A stretch of 64,000 nucleotides of DNA. It comes from Scopulibacillus_A cellulosilyticus (GTDB lineage Bacteria; Bacillota; Bacilli; Bacillales; Sporolactobacillaceae). The translations under genes and the position numbers were made by a program. The stretch spans positions 62,001-126,000 of the forward strand of contig NZ_JBHTCO010000020.1 in the NCBI RefSeq assembly GCF_042665295.1, in the 5' to 3' direction. The notes under the pieces are model-generated. The model was not told the origin of the DNA. It saw only the letters and a program-made list of their open reading frames with translations, and did no database searches. Below are positions 17,772 through 27,228 of this stretch, piece by piece. Each line of letters begins with the position of its first letter. The stretch's first letter is position 1.

Positions 17772-18698
17772 TTAAGATTGAAAGTAAGACTGAATATAAC
17801 TGAGAAGCTGGTGTGCCCTTATTTTTGTTGTATGGTGGTTTCTTACAAAATTGTAACCATTTGCAGCTATATAGTTGCGTTCTGAATCGTTATTTATATA
17901 ATAAAGGAACTTTTCATAAAAGTTTGTCTCATTAATTTCTACAAAATGTACGTTTGGTTTAAAACCTAACTCAATTAAATCTGAACAAGTATCAGCTAAA
18001 AGTAATGTTTTGCATGCTAATACTTCAAAATACTTTAAAAGTGCATATTTTCTTGAAGAACAACAAGTAAAAAATGTCTTAGATTGATTAATTAATCTTG
18101 GGTATTCCGGAACCGTTAGTGCTGGATTACCGGGTTGATCAGAAGGATGAATATAGTACTTAAATCCAGGATGTCCATTCATTTTCTCTAATATTTTTTT
18201 ACGTAATTGATAAAAAGAAGCGGATACTCGACCAATTAATAATCCGTCTATCCCTTCATATAAGTTATAATCTCTAAAAAACTCTGTATTCACATGATGT
18301 GGAAGCCATCTTACTTTTGTGGCGAATTCAGGATAAAGGTTGAGGAAATTATTTTTATATAATGGGAATATCAAACTTACTTTGCTTTTTTGCAAGTATT
18401 GTCTTCTAATCTCTACATAATCATCTACATCATGTGGCATATAGCCGATAGGAATATTTACTTTTTCTAAACCCGTCATACCCCACTTATGATGATCATT
18501 GATAAATTCATTTATTAGAATAAAATCTGGTTTAAATGGGCACATATCTATTATTTGATTTATGTCTGTCCGAGGGCTATAATCTGTAGTTGTTAATACA
18601 ACACAATTTGTTAGCTTTTTGATCTCGTCCCAAAGATAAAATGAATTTTTATAGTAAGAATTAGAGAAATCATAATCTAATACCAATAGATTTAAGAT
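17772..18698 (-). CDS. CgeB-like glycosyltransferase
   Basis: About 305 residues of the CgeB/spore-maturation glycosyltransferase type. Its N-terminal half has FKPDFILINEF and IGYMPHDVDDY. Its C-terminal nucleotide-sugar domain has SRKYALLKYFEVLACKTLLLADTCSDLIELGFK, with the usual E of GT-B enzymes. It is clearly related to the protein at 26095. CgeB in B. subtilis acts late in sporulation on the outer spore layer. The first standard start (TTG at 18686) is about 20 bases from the GGGAGGG site; an ATC at 18696-18698 has ideal spacing. I use the ATC, which adds four residues. Confidence 0.75.
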   Translation of the reverse strand: MLNLLVLDYDFSNSYYKNSFYLWDEIKKLTNCVVLTTTDYSPRTDINQIIDMCPFKPDFILINEFINDHHKWGMTGLEKVNIPIGYMPHDVDDYVEIRRQYLQKSKVSLIFPLYKNNFLNLYPEFATKVRWLPHHVNTEFFRDYNLYEGIDGLLIGRVSASFYQLRKKILEKMNGHPGFKYYIHPSDQPGNPALTVPEYPRLINQSKTFFTCCSSRKYALLKYFEVLACKTLLLADTCSDLIELGFKPNVHFVEINETNFYEKFLYYINNDSERNYIAANGYNFVRNHHTTKIRAHQLLSYIQSYFQS

Positions 18699-18849
18699 TG
18701 GTATTCCCTCCCTATAATTTTTCTAAATATGACTTTACTCTATTATATTCATCGACAGACTAATCCATTACAGTCACTTACTGAGGGATTTTTATTTCAA
18801 CAAATGTGACACTATTCCTCTGAATAACATTTAAATTAGAGGTATATTA

Positions 18850-19020
18850 GTGCCATTTCCGAGTAATACACAATTTACTTCTACTACGATTGGCAGTCAA
18901 CTGTCATATGATCATGTTGGATATGAATCTCCCGCCAGAACCGATATCGTAGGTGATTCTAATAATCCATCATTTTATTTTGCTTATGATGGGACAAAAA
19001 ACATTAGGTTTTCCAAGTTT
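18850..19020 (+). pseudogene. Truncated surface-protein-like gene
   Basis: A GTG with AGAGGT upstream opens a frame whose first 50 residues (PSNTQFTSTTIGSQLSYDH, then RTDIVGDSNNPSFYFAYDGT) look like the start of a repeat-type bacterial surface protein domain. After about residue 55 the frame becomes low-complexity and runs antisense into the glycosyltransferase gene, so the gene seems cut short. The family link rests on the 'DxVGDxxxPSFYFAxDGT' pattern and is tentative. Confidence 0.4.
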
Positions 19021-19126
19021 CCCAAAAATAGAAATATTTTTTATTATAGCTATAAAATACTTATCCTTTTCATTTTTACAAATAAAAAGGAATTGGTTCT
19101 CAATCGCTTTGAATTTGAATCATTAC

Positions 19127-20140
19127 CTATAAAATCGCCTGTTCAAACAAGTCAACACTTCTCTCCCAAGTCCAAGAACTTGCTTCTTTCTCACCTTCTG
19201 CCGCTAACCGCTTTCTAAGTTCAGGGTTTTCTATTAACCGTTCAATATCTTGTTGCAGACGGTTTTGATAACGATAGGACAACAAGCAATTTTCTTCATG
19301 GCGGGCGTAATCAGCATTTCCCCCATTATAAGTGGTGACAAGTGCAGCTCCTGTCTTCATTGCTTCTAATCCTGGTAAGGATGCTGTATCATATATAGAA
19401 CTATTAACAAAAATATCCGTCTGATTATAGATAGCATTTAATTGTTGATCATTTTGTGGAAGAACAAATTGAAATAGCTGTTCTGAATATAGTTGTTTTA
19501 GTTTTTGTGAGGTTCTAAATTCATTAGGCGGAGTAATCAATGTCGCAATGATATGTGGATATTTCATTTTAATATTTGTTAAAACTTCGAGTAAATAATC
19601 TTGCTGCCGGTGCCAATTGCCGTCCTCTATTCGTCGAACGATAGCACTAACCATTATAGGTTTTTGAGCAGATCTTTGATGCAAATTCACAAACTCCGAA
19701 GATATTCCAACGGGTACTATTTTCCCAATTATTCCATGATTTAATTGGATAATGTCTTTCTGCCATTTGGATAAAACAACAAGTTTTTCTGTTGCGTTAT
19801 AAGTAATAAATGAATGTTCATTCTCTGGAAGAAAAATTGGTTCATAACATAGACTGAGTCTTACATGTTTTCCTTTTCCCTGTACACTAGCCTCAGCGGC
19901 ACCCGTAACTGTCGTATAATAATTTGAGATAATCACATCACTAGGCGGATAATCAACACCATTGATAAGCTGGTTATTTGTTCGAATAACATTTGCCATT
20001 AAAGGATATTCAATAACACCATAATCCGGCATAACAATATTGACATCGTGACCCCGCCGTACTAATCCATTAGCAAGCTCGGCCAGCATTCTTTGGGCGC
20101 CGCCTTTACATAAAGTCAGTATTCCAAATGTTATTTTCAT
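19127..20140 (-). CDS. GT4-type glycosyltransferase
   Basis: 337 residues of the GT-B fold. An N-terminal acceptor domain (MKITFGILTLCKGGAQRMLAELANGL) carries the Gly-rich loop. A C-terminal donor domain has FVNSSIYDTASLPGLEAMKTGAALVTTYNGGNADYA, the E-x7-E-like region of GT4 enzymes. It should transfer a sugar from a nucleotide donor to a glycan or protein; the donor is unknown. Its ATG directly abuts the stop of the next upstream gene (1-base overlap). It is the last gene of a tightly packed minus-strand operon running from 23906. A decayed copy is at 16272. Confidence 0.85.
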   Translation of the reverse strand: MKITFGILTLCKGGAQRMLAELANGLVRRGHDVNIVMPDYGVIEYPLMANVIRTNNQLINGVDYPPSDVIISNYYTTVTGAAEASVQGKGKHVRLSLCYEPIFLPENEHSFITYNATEKLVVLSKWQKDIIQLNHGIIGKIVPVGISSEFVNLHQRSAQKPIMVSAIVRRIEDGNWHRQQDYLLEVLTNIKMKYPHIIATLITPPNEFRTSQKLKQLYSEQLFQFVLPQNDQQLNAIYNQTDIFVNSSIYDTASLPGLEAMKTGAALVTTYNGGNADYARHEENCLLSYRYQNRLQQDIERLIENPELRKRLAAEGEKEASSWTWERSVDLFEQAIL

Positions 20141-21024
20141 TATGATTCGCCTCTTTTAACTGATATATGATAAGTAAGAATATCGTCTAAAGATTTCATA
20201 AAATCTATATCAGCTTCCCAGCCCAGGGCATTTATATCCGTCATATCCATGTGTATTGGGGATTCTTCTTCACATTTGTCAAAAATTACATGAATAGGCT
20301 TTTTCGTCAGTTCTTGATAACCTTCAATAACTTCCTTTAGACTTCTCGATTGACCTGATGAAATCTGATATTCTTTGCCAACGTCACCTTTTGTCAGAAT
20401 CATTTCATAGGCTCGCACCGCGTCGCGAACGTCTATAAAATCTCTCCTCGCTTGAATATTATTAACATGACATTCAATAGGCTGATCGACTTCAAGTGAA
20501 CTGGTAATTTCCTTTGCTAAAAGGGCACAAATACCATTTGACGGCCCGGGACCGATCAAATTCGTTGGTTTGGCTAACATAACTTTAACATTATACATTG
20601 CAGCCCATGCTTTAACCATCAATGCTTGTATCGTTTTACTAAGTCCATAAGGATGTAATGGAAGGTCCTCAGTTGATTTTTCTAATGCTGACCCTATCAT
20701 CAGTACCTTAGCCTCTGGAATATGCTGTCTTACAGCTTCTAAAATATTTAAGCTGGCAATAACATTTGTCTCTATATAATTAACTGGCTGCCCCCATGAG
20801 CTTTTTGCATCATTCCTCCCTGCTAAATGTAAAATATAATCAGGTTGAATAGTTCCAACTAGTTCTTCTACTCGTTTGGCCAATAATAAATCACATTGAA
20901 TTGTCTTTTGATTTTTGGGTTGCCTTCCCAAAGGGTAGACAGTATACCCCTGTTGTTTAAACCAATGACAAGCATGAACGCCTGTAAATCCTTCCGCACC
21001 CGTTATTAATATTTTCTTGTTCAT
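20140..21024 (-). CDS. NAD-dependent epimerase/dehydratase (SDR, GMD/RMD-like)
   Basis: 294 residues of the extended SDR family. It has a Rossmann motif GAEGFTG near residue 10, HLAGRNDAKSSW, and an active-site YGLSK with a preceding Ser (MIGSALEKS). The spread of motifs resembles GDP-mannose 4,6-dehydratase or GDP-6-deoxy-4-keto-hexose reductase. The ATG overlaps the previous gene's stop as ATGA. It likely acts on a nucleotide-sugar in this operon, but the exact substrate is not determinable. Confidence 0.8.
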   Translation of the reverse strand: MNKKILITGAEGFTGVHACHWFKQQGYTVYPLGRQPKNQKTIQCDLLLAKRVEELVGTIQPDYILHLAGRNDAKSSWGQPVNYIETNVIASLNILEAVRQHIPEAKVLMIGSALEKSTEDLPLHPYGLSKTIQALMVKAWAAMYNVKVMLAKPTNLIGPGPSNGICALLAKEITSSLEVDQPIECHVNNIQARRDFIDVRDAVRAYEMILTKGDVGKEYQISSGQSRSLKEVIEGYQELTKKPIHVIFDKCEEESPIHMDMTDINALGWEADIDFMKSLDDILTYHISVKRGES

Positions 21025-21842
21025 GACGAAAGCATCCAACCTTTAAGTTCTTTCAGCATCTTGTCATAAGATTTTGCTGTATAATTAACATCTGTTCTTT
21101 TATTCACTAAAGTTCGGTCACTATAATGAGTAACATCACGATGGATGATAATATCTTTATGAAAAATTTCCTTAATTTTATTTAAAAGTTCGTATTTTGA
21201 AACTCTTTCAGCCGAAACAAGATGATATAACCCGGTTGCTTCTTGCTGTATGAGTGTTTCAATTACCTTTGCTAATTCTAATGTAGTGACACCGTTCCAG
21301 AACACCTGATCATAACCATCCACTTCTTTTTTTTGCTTCATAAACCAATGAAACAAGCCGATGCCATCTTTTAACTCAGGTCCAATTATTGATGTGCGAA
21401 TAGTTAAATGTTTACCGCTAGTTATTTCTCCCAATGTTTTTGTTCTTGCATACATTGTTACACCATCCGGCACATCCGTTTCTTGGTAATTTCCTTTTTT
21501 ACCTGAAAACACACAGTCTGAACTAAGGTGGATAAGCTTCCCGCCATATTGGTCTAATATTTTGGCTAGTAATTGCGGCAATAGACTATTAATCTTAATT
21601 GCTTCATAAGGATGATCTTCTGCGGCTTGATTAAGAATACCGACACAGTTAATCACAACATTTGGCTGAGTTTTTAAAAGAAACGATTCTAGATTGGAAT
21701 CATCCAAACAGTCAAGAAAAACCCCCGATGTTTCAAAGGGGTCACGTGAGGAAGCAATCACCGTATATTTCTGACGGCTCTTAAGATAAGATGTAATCAT
21801 ATGACCAGCCATTCCTTTTGCGCCTAAAACTAAGATTTTCAA
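21021..21842 (-). CDS. RmlD-like nucleotide-sugar reductase
   Basis: 273 residues of the RmlD/WbvR SDR group: GAKGMAGHM (NAD(P)-binding), INCVGILNQAAEDHPYEAIKIN, LSSDCVFSGKKGNY, and an active-site YARTK. It lacks the C-terminal cupin domain of CapF, so a WbvR-type C4 reductase is a better model. With the flanking dehydratase and 2-epimerase it would reduce the 4-keto intermediate of an N-acetyl-6-deoxy sugar. The TTG start overlaps the upstream stop (TTGA); AAAGGTGG is upstream. Confidence 0.78.
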   Translation of the reverse strand: MKILVLGAKGMAGHMITSYLKSRQKYTVIASSRDPFETSGVFLDCLDDSNLESFLLKTQPNVVINCVGILNQAAEDHPYEAIKINSLLPQLLAKILDQYGGKLIHLSSDCVFSGKKGNYQETDVPDGVTMYARTKTLGEITSGKHLTIRTSIIGPELKDGIGLFHWFMKQKKEVDGYDQVFWNGVTTLELAKVIETLIQQEATGLYHLVSAERVSKYELLNKIKEIFHKDIIIHRDVTHYSDRTLVNKRTDVNYTAKSYDKMLKELKGWMLSS

Positions 21843-22822
21843 GGTAAAAAACCACCTTTGATCAGCATCTTCTTAATGTCATCTTTACTCATAAGATTAT
21901 CTTTTGAGCAATAGCTTTCTAGTTTGAAGGCAGGGAATTTTTTATAATAATTATGGATGTTATTCATATTGATAGATGGTAAAATAACAAAATAATCTTT
22001 ACCAAAGCTAACCGCTGTTTGAGTTTCATTTTCCGATAATAAGATTTCGTGAACTTTTTCTCCGGGTCTTATTCCCGTTACTTTAATTTGTACATCCTTT
22101 TTCCCTGATTCTTCTATCAGCACTTCAGCTAAATCGGCAATCCGGCATGTTGGCATTTTCATCACAAAAATTTCCCCGCCTTGACTTTCATCAGTGGCTT
22201 TAAATAATAATTTAATTGCTTCTTCAAGTGTTAAGAAAAATCGTGTCATTTCTAAATCAGTAACGCCAACCATTCCTTGATTTTTTATTTGATTCTTAAA
22301 AACATGAACGACACTGCCATTGGTTCCTAATACATTTCCGCCCCTGACACATACAAACTTTGTCTTAGAGGGTAATAAATTCGCGTGAATAATTAACTTT
22401 TCCCCTAAAGCTTTCGTCATACCATAAAAGTTAATCGGATTGGCAGCTTTATCAGTAGAAATATATATAACCTTCTTGACCTTATGATAAATTGCAGCTT
22501 CTATAACATTTTGTGTACCTACAACATTGGTCTTTAAAGCTTCATAAGGTTGATATTCGCAAACCGGTACGTGTTTTAAAGCTGCTAAGTGGTAAACATA
22601 ATCAACGCCCTCACAAGCTTTTAGCAATTGATCTTGATCACGAATATCTCCGATAATAAATTTTAATTTATCATTCGCAAATGTTCTTTCCATTTCAACT
22701 TGATTAGCCTCATTCCGAGAAAAAACTCTTATTTCTTTTGGCTCTTTTTCAAGCAACTGGGATACAAGTTCATAGCCCCATGAACCAGTGCCGCCTGTAA
22801 TAAGTATCGTACTGTTAAACAA
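21839..22822 (-). CDS. UDP-GlcNAc 4,6-dehydratase/5-epimerase (CapE/WbjB-like)
   Basis: 327 residues of the polysaccharide-biosynthesis SDR family. It has the GGTGSWGYELV dinucleotide-binding loop, YVYHLAALKHVPVCE, ISTDKAANPINFYGMTK (active-site region) and GIRPGEKVHEILLSENE at the C-terminal end. Family members convert UDP-GlcNAc to a UDP-4-keto-6-deoxy sugar, often with C5 inversion, giving entry to L-FucNAc, L-QuiNAc or L-RhaNAc. The TTG start has AGGAGGG 7 bases upstream and overlaps the end of the 2-epimerase gene, so translation is coupled. Confidence 0.85.
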   Translation of the reverse strand: MFNSTILITGGTGSWGYELVSQLLEKEPKEIRVFSRNEANQVEMERTFANDKLKFIIGDIRDQDQLLKACEGVDYVYHLAALKHVPVCEYQPYEALKTNVVGTQNVIEAAIYHKVKKVIYISTDKAANPINFYGMTKALGEKLIIHANLLPSKTKFVCVRGGNVLGTNGSVVHVFKNQIKNQGMVGVTDLEMTRFFLTLEEAIKLLFKATDESQGGEIFVMKMPTCRIADLAEVLIEESGKKDVQIKVTGIRPGEKVHEILLSENETQTAVSFGKDYFVILPSINMNNIHNYYKKFPAFKLESYCSKDNLMSKDDIKKMLIKGGFLP

Positions 22823-23906
22823 AGCCTAACCCTCCTAAAATTAACTTGACAACTTTATCTGAAACATTTGAATCAGTATATCCCTTAGGACATTCCCAGT
22901 CTCTCCTTTGACCTGCCATTACATGAACCGACTCCACGATGCGCCTTTTTTTAACACCAGAGACAAGATTACTCCCACATTCCACTGTTTCAGGTCGTTC
23001 CGTTGTATTACGCATCGTAACGGTAGGCACATGAAAAATACAGCATTCTTCTTGAACCGTTCCGCTATCAGACAGAACACAAAACGCATGCTGCTCAAGC
23101 TTAATAAAATCAAAAAATCCAAAAGGCTCGTAAAACTCAACAAGCGGGTGTACCTGAATATCTTTTATTTTTTCTAATTTTGACTTTGTTCGGGGATGAA
23201 TACTGCAGATTAATCTTTTTTGATACGTTTCAGCAATGTCATTAAGTGCATTAAAAATCTCCTTTAAATGTTCTTGATGATCGACCGTTTCAGCTCTATG
23301 CGCTGTAACAAGAAAATAATCCTTATCTATTAATTTAAGTCTTTTTAAAATTTGACTTTGATCAATAGCTGATTGGTAGTTTTGAATCACCTCATAGATC
23401 GGATTACCCGACACCATAATTCGTGATGGATGATGCCCCTCTTTTAATAAATTGTTTTTACTATTTACAGTATAAGGTAAGTTAACTGTTGCAACGGCAT
23501 CTATCATTCTTCTATTTATTTCCTCCGGCACCTGACGATCAAAGCACCTATTTCCAGCTTCCATATGGACAACCGGTATCCCCATTCGCTCAACAAGCAT
23601 GGCAGATAAAGCACTGTTTGTATCACCCAATACTAGGACACGATCCGGTTTTTCTTTTAGCAGAATAGATTCAAGTCTTTGAAACATAACACCTAATTGC
23701 TGACCTAAACTATGCTTTGATTGATGTAATAAATAATCAGGCTTCCGAAGCTTAAGTTCATCGAAAAATACGTCGCTTAATTGGTACGTAAAATTCTGTC
23801 CTGTATGGACAAGAATATGTTGATCCGTTAACTGATCTAATTTTTTAATAATTAAACTAAGGCGAATAATTTCCGGCCTTGTTCCTAATATTGTCATGAC
23901 CTTCAT
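22815..23906 (-). CDS. Non-hydrolysing UDP-GlcNAc-type 2-epimerase
   Basis: 363 residues from the ATG at 23906, which has AAGAAGGTG upstream; the open frame continues to 24173 but the extra 89 residues are hydrophobic and not part of the family. Family motifs: MTILGTRPEIIRLS, HTGQNFTYQLSDVFFDEL, VLGDTNSALSAMLVERMGIPVVHMEAGNR, and SDSGTVQEECCIF. The enzyme inverts C2 of a UDP-HexNAc or its 6-deoxy derivative. Placed first in the operon with the dehydratase and reductase, it fits the WbvB-WbvR-WbvD route to UDP-L-QuiNAc or the CapE-F-G route to UDP-L-FucNAc. Confidence 0.88.
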   Translation of the reverse strand: MKVMTILGTRPEIIRLSLIIKKLDQLTDQHILVHTGQNFTYQLSDVFFDELKLRKPDYLLHQSKHSLGQQLGVMFQRLESILLKEKPDRVLVLGDTNSALSAMLVERMGIPVVHMEAGNRCFDRQVPEEINRRMIDAVATVNLPYTVNSKNNLLKEGHHPSRIMVSGNPIYEVIQNYQSAIDQSQILKRLKLIDKDYFLVTAHRAETVDHQEHLKEIFNALNDIAETYQKRLICSIHPRTKSKLEKIKDIQVHPLVEFYEPFGFFDFIKLEQHAFCVLSDSGTVQEECCIFHVPTVTMRNTTERPETVECGSNLVSGVKKRRIVESVHVMAGQRRDWECPKGYTDSNVSDKVVKLILGGLGFV

Positions 23907-24286
23907 GACCTTCACCTTCTTTAAAATAGAGCCTTCTTCCTTGGTTTTTAATTCGGGCTTTATTTGAATTTTTTCTAATAGCCAAATTAAATGGGGTAAT
24001 ATTACTAAATAAGCAGAATTTAATTTTACCTTTCTAATTAATAGATTATGTATCAAATCACAAATTGATTGGATAAAACGCCAAACATGGTAAAATTGGT
24101 TAAAAACACCTTTTCCCATCGTGCCAAAAAGATACACAATTGAATATATTAAAATCGATAAAGGGAAATTCACTAGATATGGCGTTCAGGAGATAAAATA
24201 ACGCTTTGAAAGGAGGAAGCACAGGGCTTCATTGAAGCATATTCCTCCCTTAATCAGCTTCAGGTAAAGACTTCCTGTGCGAATAA

Positions 24287-25360
24287 ATGAAAGTCTTATT
24301 TGTATTTTATGTGGCTAGCGGGGGTATGGAGACATTAAACAGGCAAAGATGTCACATTCTCCAAGAAAGAGGCATCACCTGTCACCAACTATATATCACG
24401 TCAGGCTCGGGTATGCAAAATATAAAGGATATTAAAACATTTGTTACAAACAATCCGAGTGAAATAAAAGAAATCATTAATAGGGAGAATTATCAAGTTA
24501 TTATCGTCTGTTCCTATTATGATTTCCTTAAAACTTTACGCCAATTAGGTTATCGGGGCAAAATAATCTATGAACTGCAAGGAGCGGGTGTTAATGTAGA
24601 AAAATTTCTTGAACCCGGGGTACAGACAGTCAAAACTTATGCCGATGCAATCCTCATTCCTCAAACCACTCACTTGATACAAGTCATACAAAAATTTCTC
24701 CCTGACAAAAAAGTATTTTCTTTTCATAACTGCTTTGACTTTCGTACATTTAAATACCAAGAGGTTGAAACACCCCCACGGCCAATTATAGGCTGGGTTG
24801 GACGGCTAGAGCAAAATAAGAATTGGCGTGACTTTATAAAAATATCATCTCTCCTTAAGAACCACATACCAAATCTAGACATTTGGATGTTTGAAGATGC
24901 TTCATTGGCGCAGAAAAGCGAACGAAGACAATTTCAAAACCTTATCCAAAAACTTGGTATTTCTTCTTCACTTACAATCCGATCAAATATACCTCACGAA
25001 CAGATGCCGTTTTATTATTCATCTATTGGGAAATCAGGAGGGTTTCTTTTATCGACATCAAAAAGTGAAGGATTCGGCTATGCCGTTGTTGAAGCAATGA
25101 GTTGCCGCTGCCCTGTCCTTACAACAGATTCTGACGGTGTGAAAGCCTTTGTTATAGATAATAAAACAGGGAAATTTTTCAATCATAGTCATATCAATCA
25201 AGCTGTCAGCAAAGGACTTGAACTTATTCTTATCAAAGAACAAAGAGAACAAATCATTCAAAATGCGTGGCAACAAATCAACACTATTTGTGACCCAATC
25301 CAATATTTTAATAACTTTGAACAGATGCTCTTATCTATAACAGACAAAACCGCCGGCTAA
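24287..25360 (+). CDS. GT4-type glycosyltransferase
   Basis: 357 residues, GT-B. The N-terminal part MKVLFVFYVASGGMETLNRQ has the GGMET loop seen in many GT4 enzymes. The C-terminal donor-binding part has IGWVGRLEQNKNWRDF and STSKSEGFGYAVVEAMSCRCPVLTTDSDGVKAFV, with the classical E-x7-E. It is divergent from the sugar operon to its left. The ribosome binding site is weak (AGGTAAAG about 18 bases upstream). Inverted sequences around 24212-24275 (AGGAAGCACAGG/CTTCCTGTGC) might regulate it. Confidence 0.85.
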   Translation: MKVLFVFYVASGGMETLNRQRCHILQERGITCHQLYITSGSGMQNIKDIKTFVTNNPSEIKEIINRENYQVIIVCSYYDFLKTLRQLGYRGKIIYELQGAGVNVEKFLEPGVQTVKTYADAILIPQTTHLIQVIQKFLPDKKVFSFHNCFDFRTFKYQEVETPPRPIIGWVGRLEQNKNWRDFIKISSLLKNHIPNLDIWMFEDASLAQKSERRQFQNLIQKLGISSSLTIRSNIPHEQMPFYYSSIGKSGGFLLSTSKSEGFGYAVVEAMSCRCPVLTTDSDGVKAFVIDNKTGKFFNHSHINQAVSKGLELILIKEQREQIIQNAWQQINTICDPIQYFNNFEQMLLSITDKTAG

Positions 25361-25371
25361 CGGCGGTTTTG
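25346..25371. terminator. Bidirectional terminator
   Basis: AAAACCGCCG-GCTAA-CGGCGGTTTT, overlapping the stop of the plus-strand GT4 gene and ending one base before the minus-strand GT2 gene. Confidence 0.85.
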
Positions 25372-26079
25372 TTATTTTATTTCTTGAATAAGTGAATAAA
25401 GCTTTTTTCGATGCCTGTATTTCACAAGCCTGATTTCTTTAGGAATCTCACGCCTGTGCCTTTGACTGCCCATACCTTTATGAACACGATACTTAACTAA
25501 AGGCTGGTCTAAATAATAAAAGTCATAGAATTCTAGAATTCGCAGCCACATATCATAATCCTGTGTATAATTTAAACTTTCGTCAAACAAACCAACTTCA
25601 TTAAACACCGACATTTTAACCATAACAGTACAGCCATTAATGATGCATCCATTTAACATATATTCAAGAAAAAATTTTTTATCTGAGGTGCCAATGCCCG
25701 CAGGATGACTTATCACTTTATCTTCTTCATTAATAAGATAATAATTACAATAACTTATTGAAGCATTTAAGCCTTTCATAAATGCCAGCTGTCTTTCAAT
25801 TTTAACTGCTTCATATAAATCATCGGAACTTAGCCAAGAAAAATAATCCCCTGTCGCTCGTTTTATACCTGTGTTTAATGCACTTGCCGTCCCGCCATTT
25901 TCCTTTTCAATATATACAATTTTATCTAAATAGGGCTTTATTTTCTCTGTATAAGATGTTGAACCATCGTTAACTACAATGATCTCCTTATTTTCATATG
26001 TCTGATCCAACGCGCTTTTGATCGCTCTGTCTACATATGGATCGTTATAAAACGGAATAATGATTGATACTTTATCCAT
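25372..26079 (-). CDS. GT2 family glycosyltransferase
   Basis: 235 residues of the GT-A fold. MDKVSIIIPFYNDPYVDRAIKSAL opens it, then VVNDGSTS, ENGGTASALNTGI and WLSSDDLYE (the DxD-like metal site as SSDD), with YDMWLRIL at the C-terminal side. It adds a single sugar from a nucleotide donor. GGAGTGGG five bases before the ATG at 26079 fixes the start; the longer frame is not needed. It sits 15 bases after the CgeB-like gene and is likely cotranscribed. Confidence 0.87.
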   Translation of the reverse strand: MDKVSIIIPFYNDPYVDRAIKSALDQTYENKEIIVVNDGSTSYTEKIKPYLDKIVYIEKENGGTASALNTGIKRATGDYFSWLSSDDLYEAVKIERQLAFMKGLNASISYCNYYLINEEDKVISHPAGIGTSDKKFFLEYMLNGCIINGCTVMVKMSVFNEVGLFDESLNYTQDYDMWLRILEFYDFYYLDQPLVKYRVHKGMGSQRHRREIPKEIRLVKYRHRKKLYSLIQEIK

Positions 26080-26094
26080 CAAGTCCCACTCCAT

Positions 26095-27012
26095 TTAACC
26101 ATTGATGATATTTTGAATATGTCCCAAAATCTCCTGAACCCTTTTAGCTGTCGTATGACGCTCTTTAACCATATTAAGCCCTTGCTTTACAATAAGTTCC
26201 CGCTCATGATCATGTTGTAAATAAAATTGAATTTTCTCCATAAAATTTTCTTCATTAATTTCGACAATCGTTTTACCGTCTTCGAAACCTAACTCTTGAA
26301 GTTCTGGGTTTGACGGTGCCAATAATAGCGTGCCTGATGCAAGTACCTCATAATATTTGAGAAGCGCAAAATGTTCTGCGCTGTCACAGGTAAGGAAAAT
26401 TTTCGATTGATTAATAAGCTTTGCATAGCGTTCTCCAACGAATATATCGCTATTTTGTTCATTCACATCTTGGTACCCTGGATGAGGAATATATTTAAAT
26501 TGAGGATGGGATTTCAGTACTTGATACATTTTATTTCTAAAAGGATAAATATGCGGCCATAAAGCACCTGACATTAATATATCTGTTGTTTTTGGCAAAC
26601 TGTAATCTTTAAATATTGAATCTGGAACATGATGAGGAAACCAAATCATACGATCTTGAAACTCTCCGAAATATTTTATAAATGGATCCCGATAAATTGA
26701 AAAAATATGTCTAACATTCTCTTGTTCTATAAAACTTTTTCTTAGATGCATTTTATACTTTAAATCGTGCATGATAATCCCATATGGAATGGGAGAATCT
26801 CCTAGTCTTCTTATAAAAGGACAATAATCAGGCTTAAAATCATTTAATAAAATAAAATCAGGTTCAAAAGACAGCTGCCTCAAAATATCATTAATATAAC
26901 CATGTTCGTGCCATAAAGTTAAATCAGTATGTTTTTTTAACTCTTCTGCAAGATAATAGCTTGATCTCTCGATATGTTGACTAAAGTCCTTTGTTATAAA
27001 AAGCAGTTTCAT
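26095..27012 (-). CDS. CgeB-like glycosyltransferase
   Basis: 305 residues, paralogous to 17772-18698 (shared FEPDFILLNDFKPD / IPYGIIMHDL and a C-terminal FALLKYYEVLASGTLLLAPSNPELQELGFEDG). GT-B fold of the CgeB/Glyco_trans_1_2 type. Homologues act in the mother cell late in sporulation to decorate the outermost spore layer. AAAGGCGGG precedes the ATG. With the GT2 gene downstream it forms a two-gene unit. Confidence 0.83.
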   Translation of the reverse strand: MKLLFITKDFSQHIERSSYYLAEELKKHTDLTLWHEHGYINDILRQLSFEPDFILLNDFKPDYCPFIRRLGDSPIPYGIIMHDLKYKMHLRKSFIEQENVRHIFSIYRDPFIKYFGEFQDRMIWFPHHVPDSIFKDYSLPKTTDILMSGALWPHIYPFRNKMYQVLKSHPQFKYIPHPGYQDVNEQNSDIFVGERYAKLINQSKIFLTCDSAEHFALLKYYEVLASGTLLLAPSNPELQELGFEDGKTIVEINEENFMEKIQFYLQHDHERELIVKQGLNMVKERHTTAKRVQEILGHIQNIING

Positions 27013-27182
27013 TTTAGCCGAATTTCCCGCCTTTCCTAATTATTTTATGACCGGTTATTGTTAATGTACTTAATATTGCTGTATTTCTACTAAGGAATAT
27101 ATAAATATTGAGTTAATATTTATATTGTTGCTTTTTTCCAAACCCATAATTAAATTATTAAACAGGATAGAAAAGAATATAA

Positions 27183-27212
27183 ACCCGGGCTGTAATATAT
27201 AACAACCCGGGT
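27183..27212 (-). terminator. Terminator of the His/Asp-rich protein gene
   Basis: ACCCGGG-type arms around a 14-base AT loop, 16 bases after the stop of the minus-strand gene at 27229. Confidence 0.6.
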
Positions 27213-27228
27213 CACTTTTTATCCATCT

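Noticed and set aside
22919..23177. Short frames on both strands inside the 2-epimerase gene
   Set aside because: Shadows of the conserved epimerase frame.
23907..24173. N-terminal extension of the 2-epimerase
   Set aside because: The extra 89 residues are hydrophobic and not part of the family; a good ribosome site lies just before the ATG at 23906.
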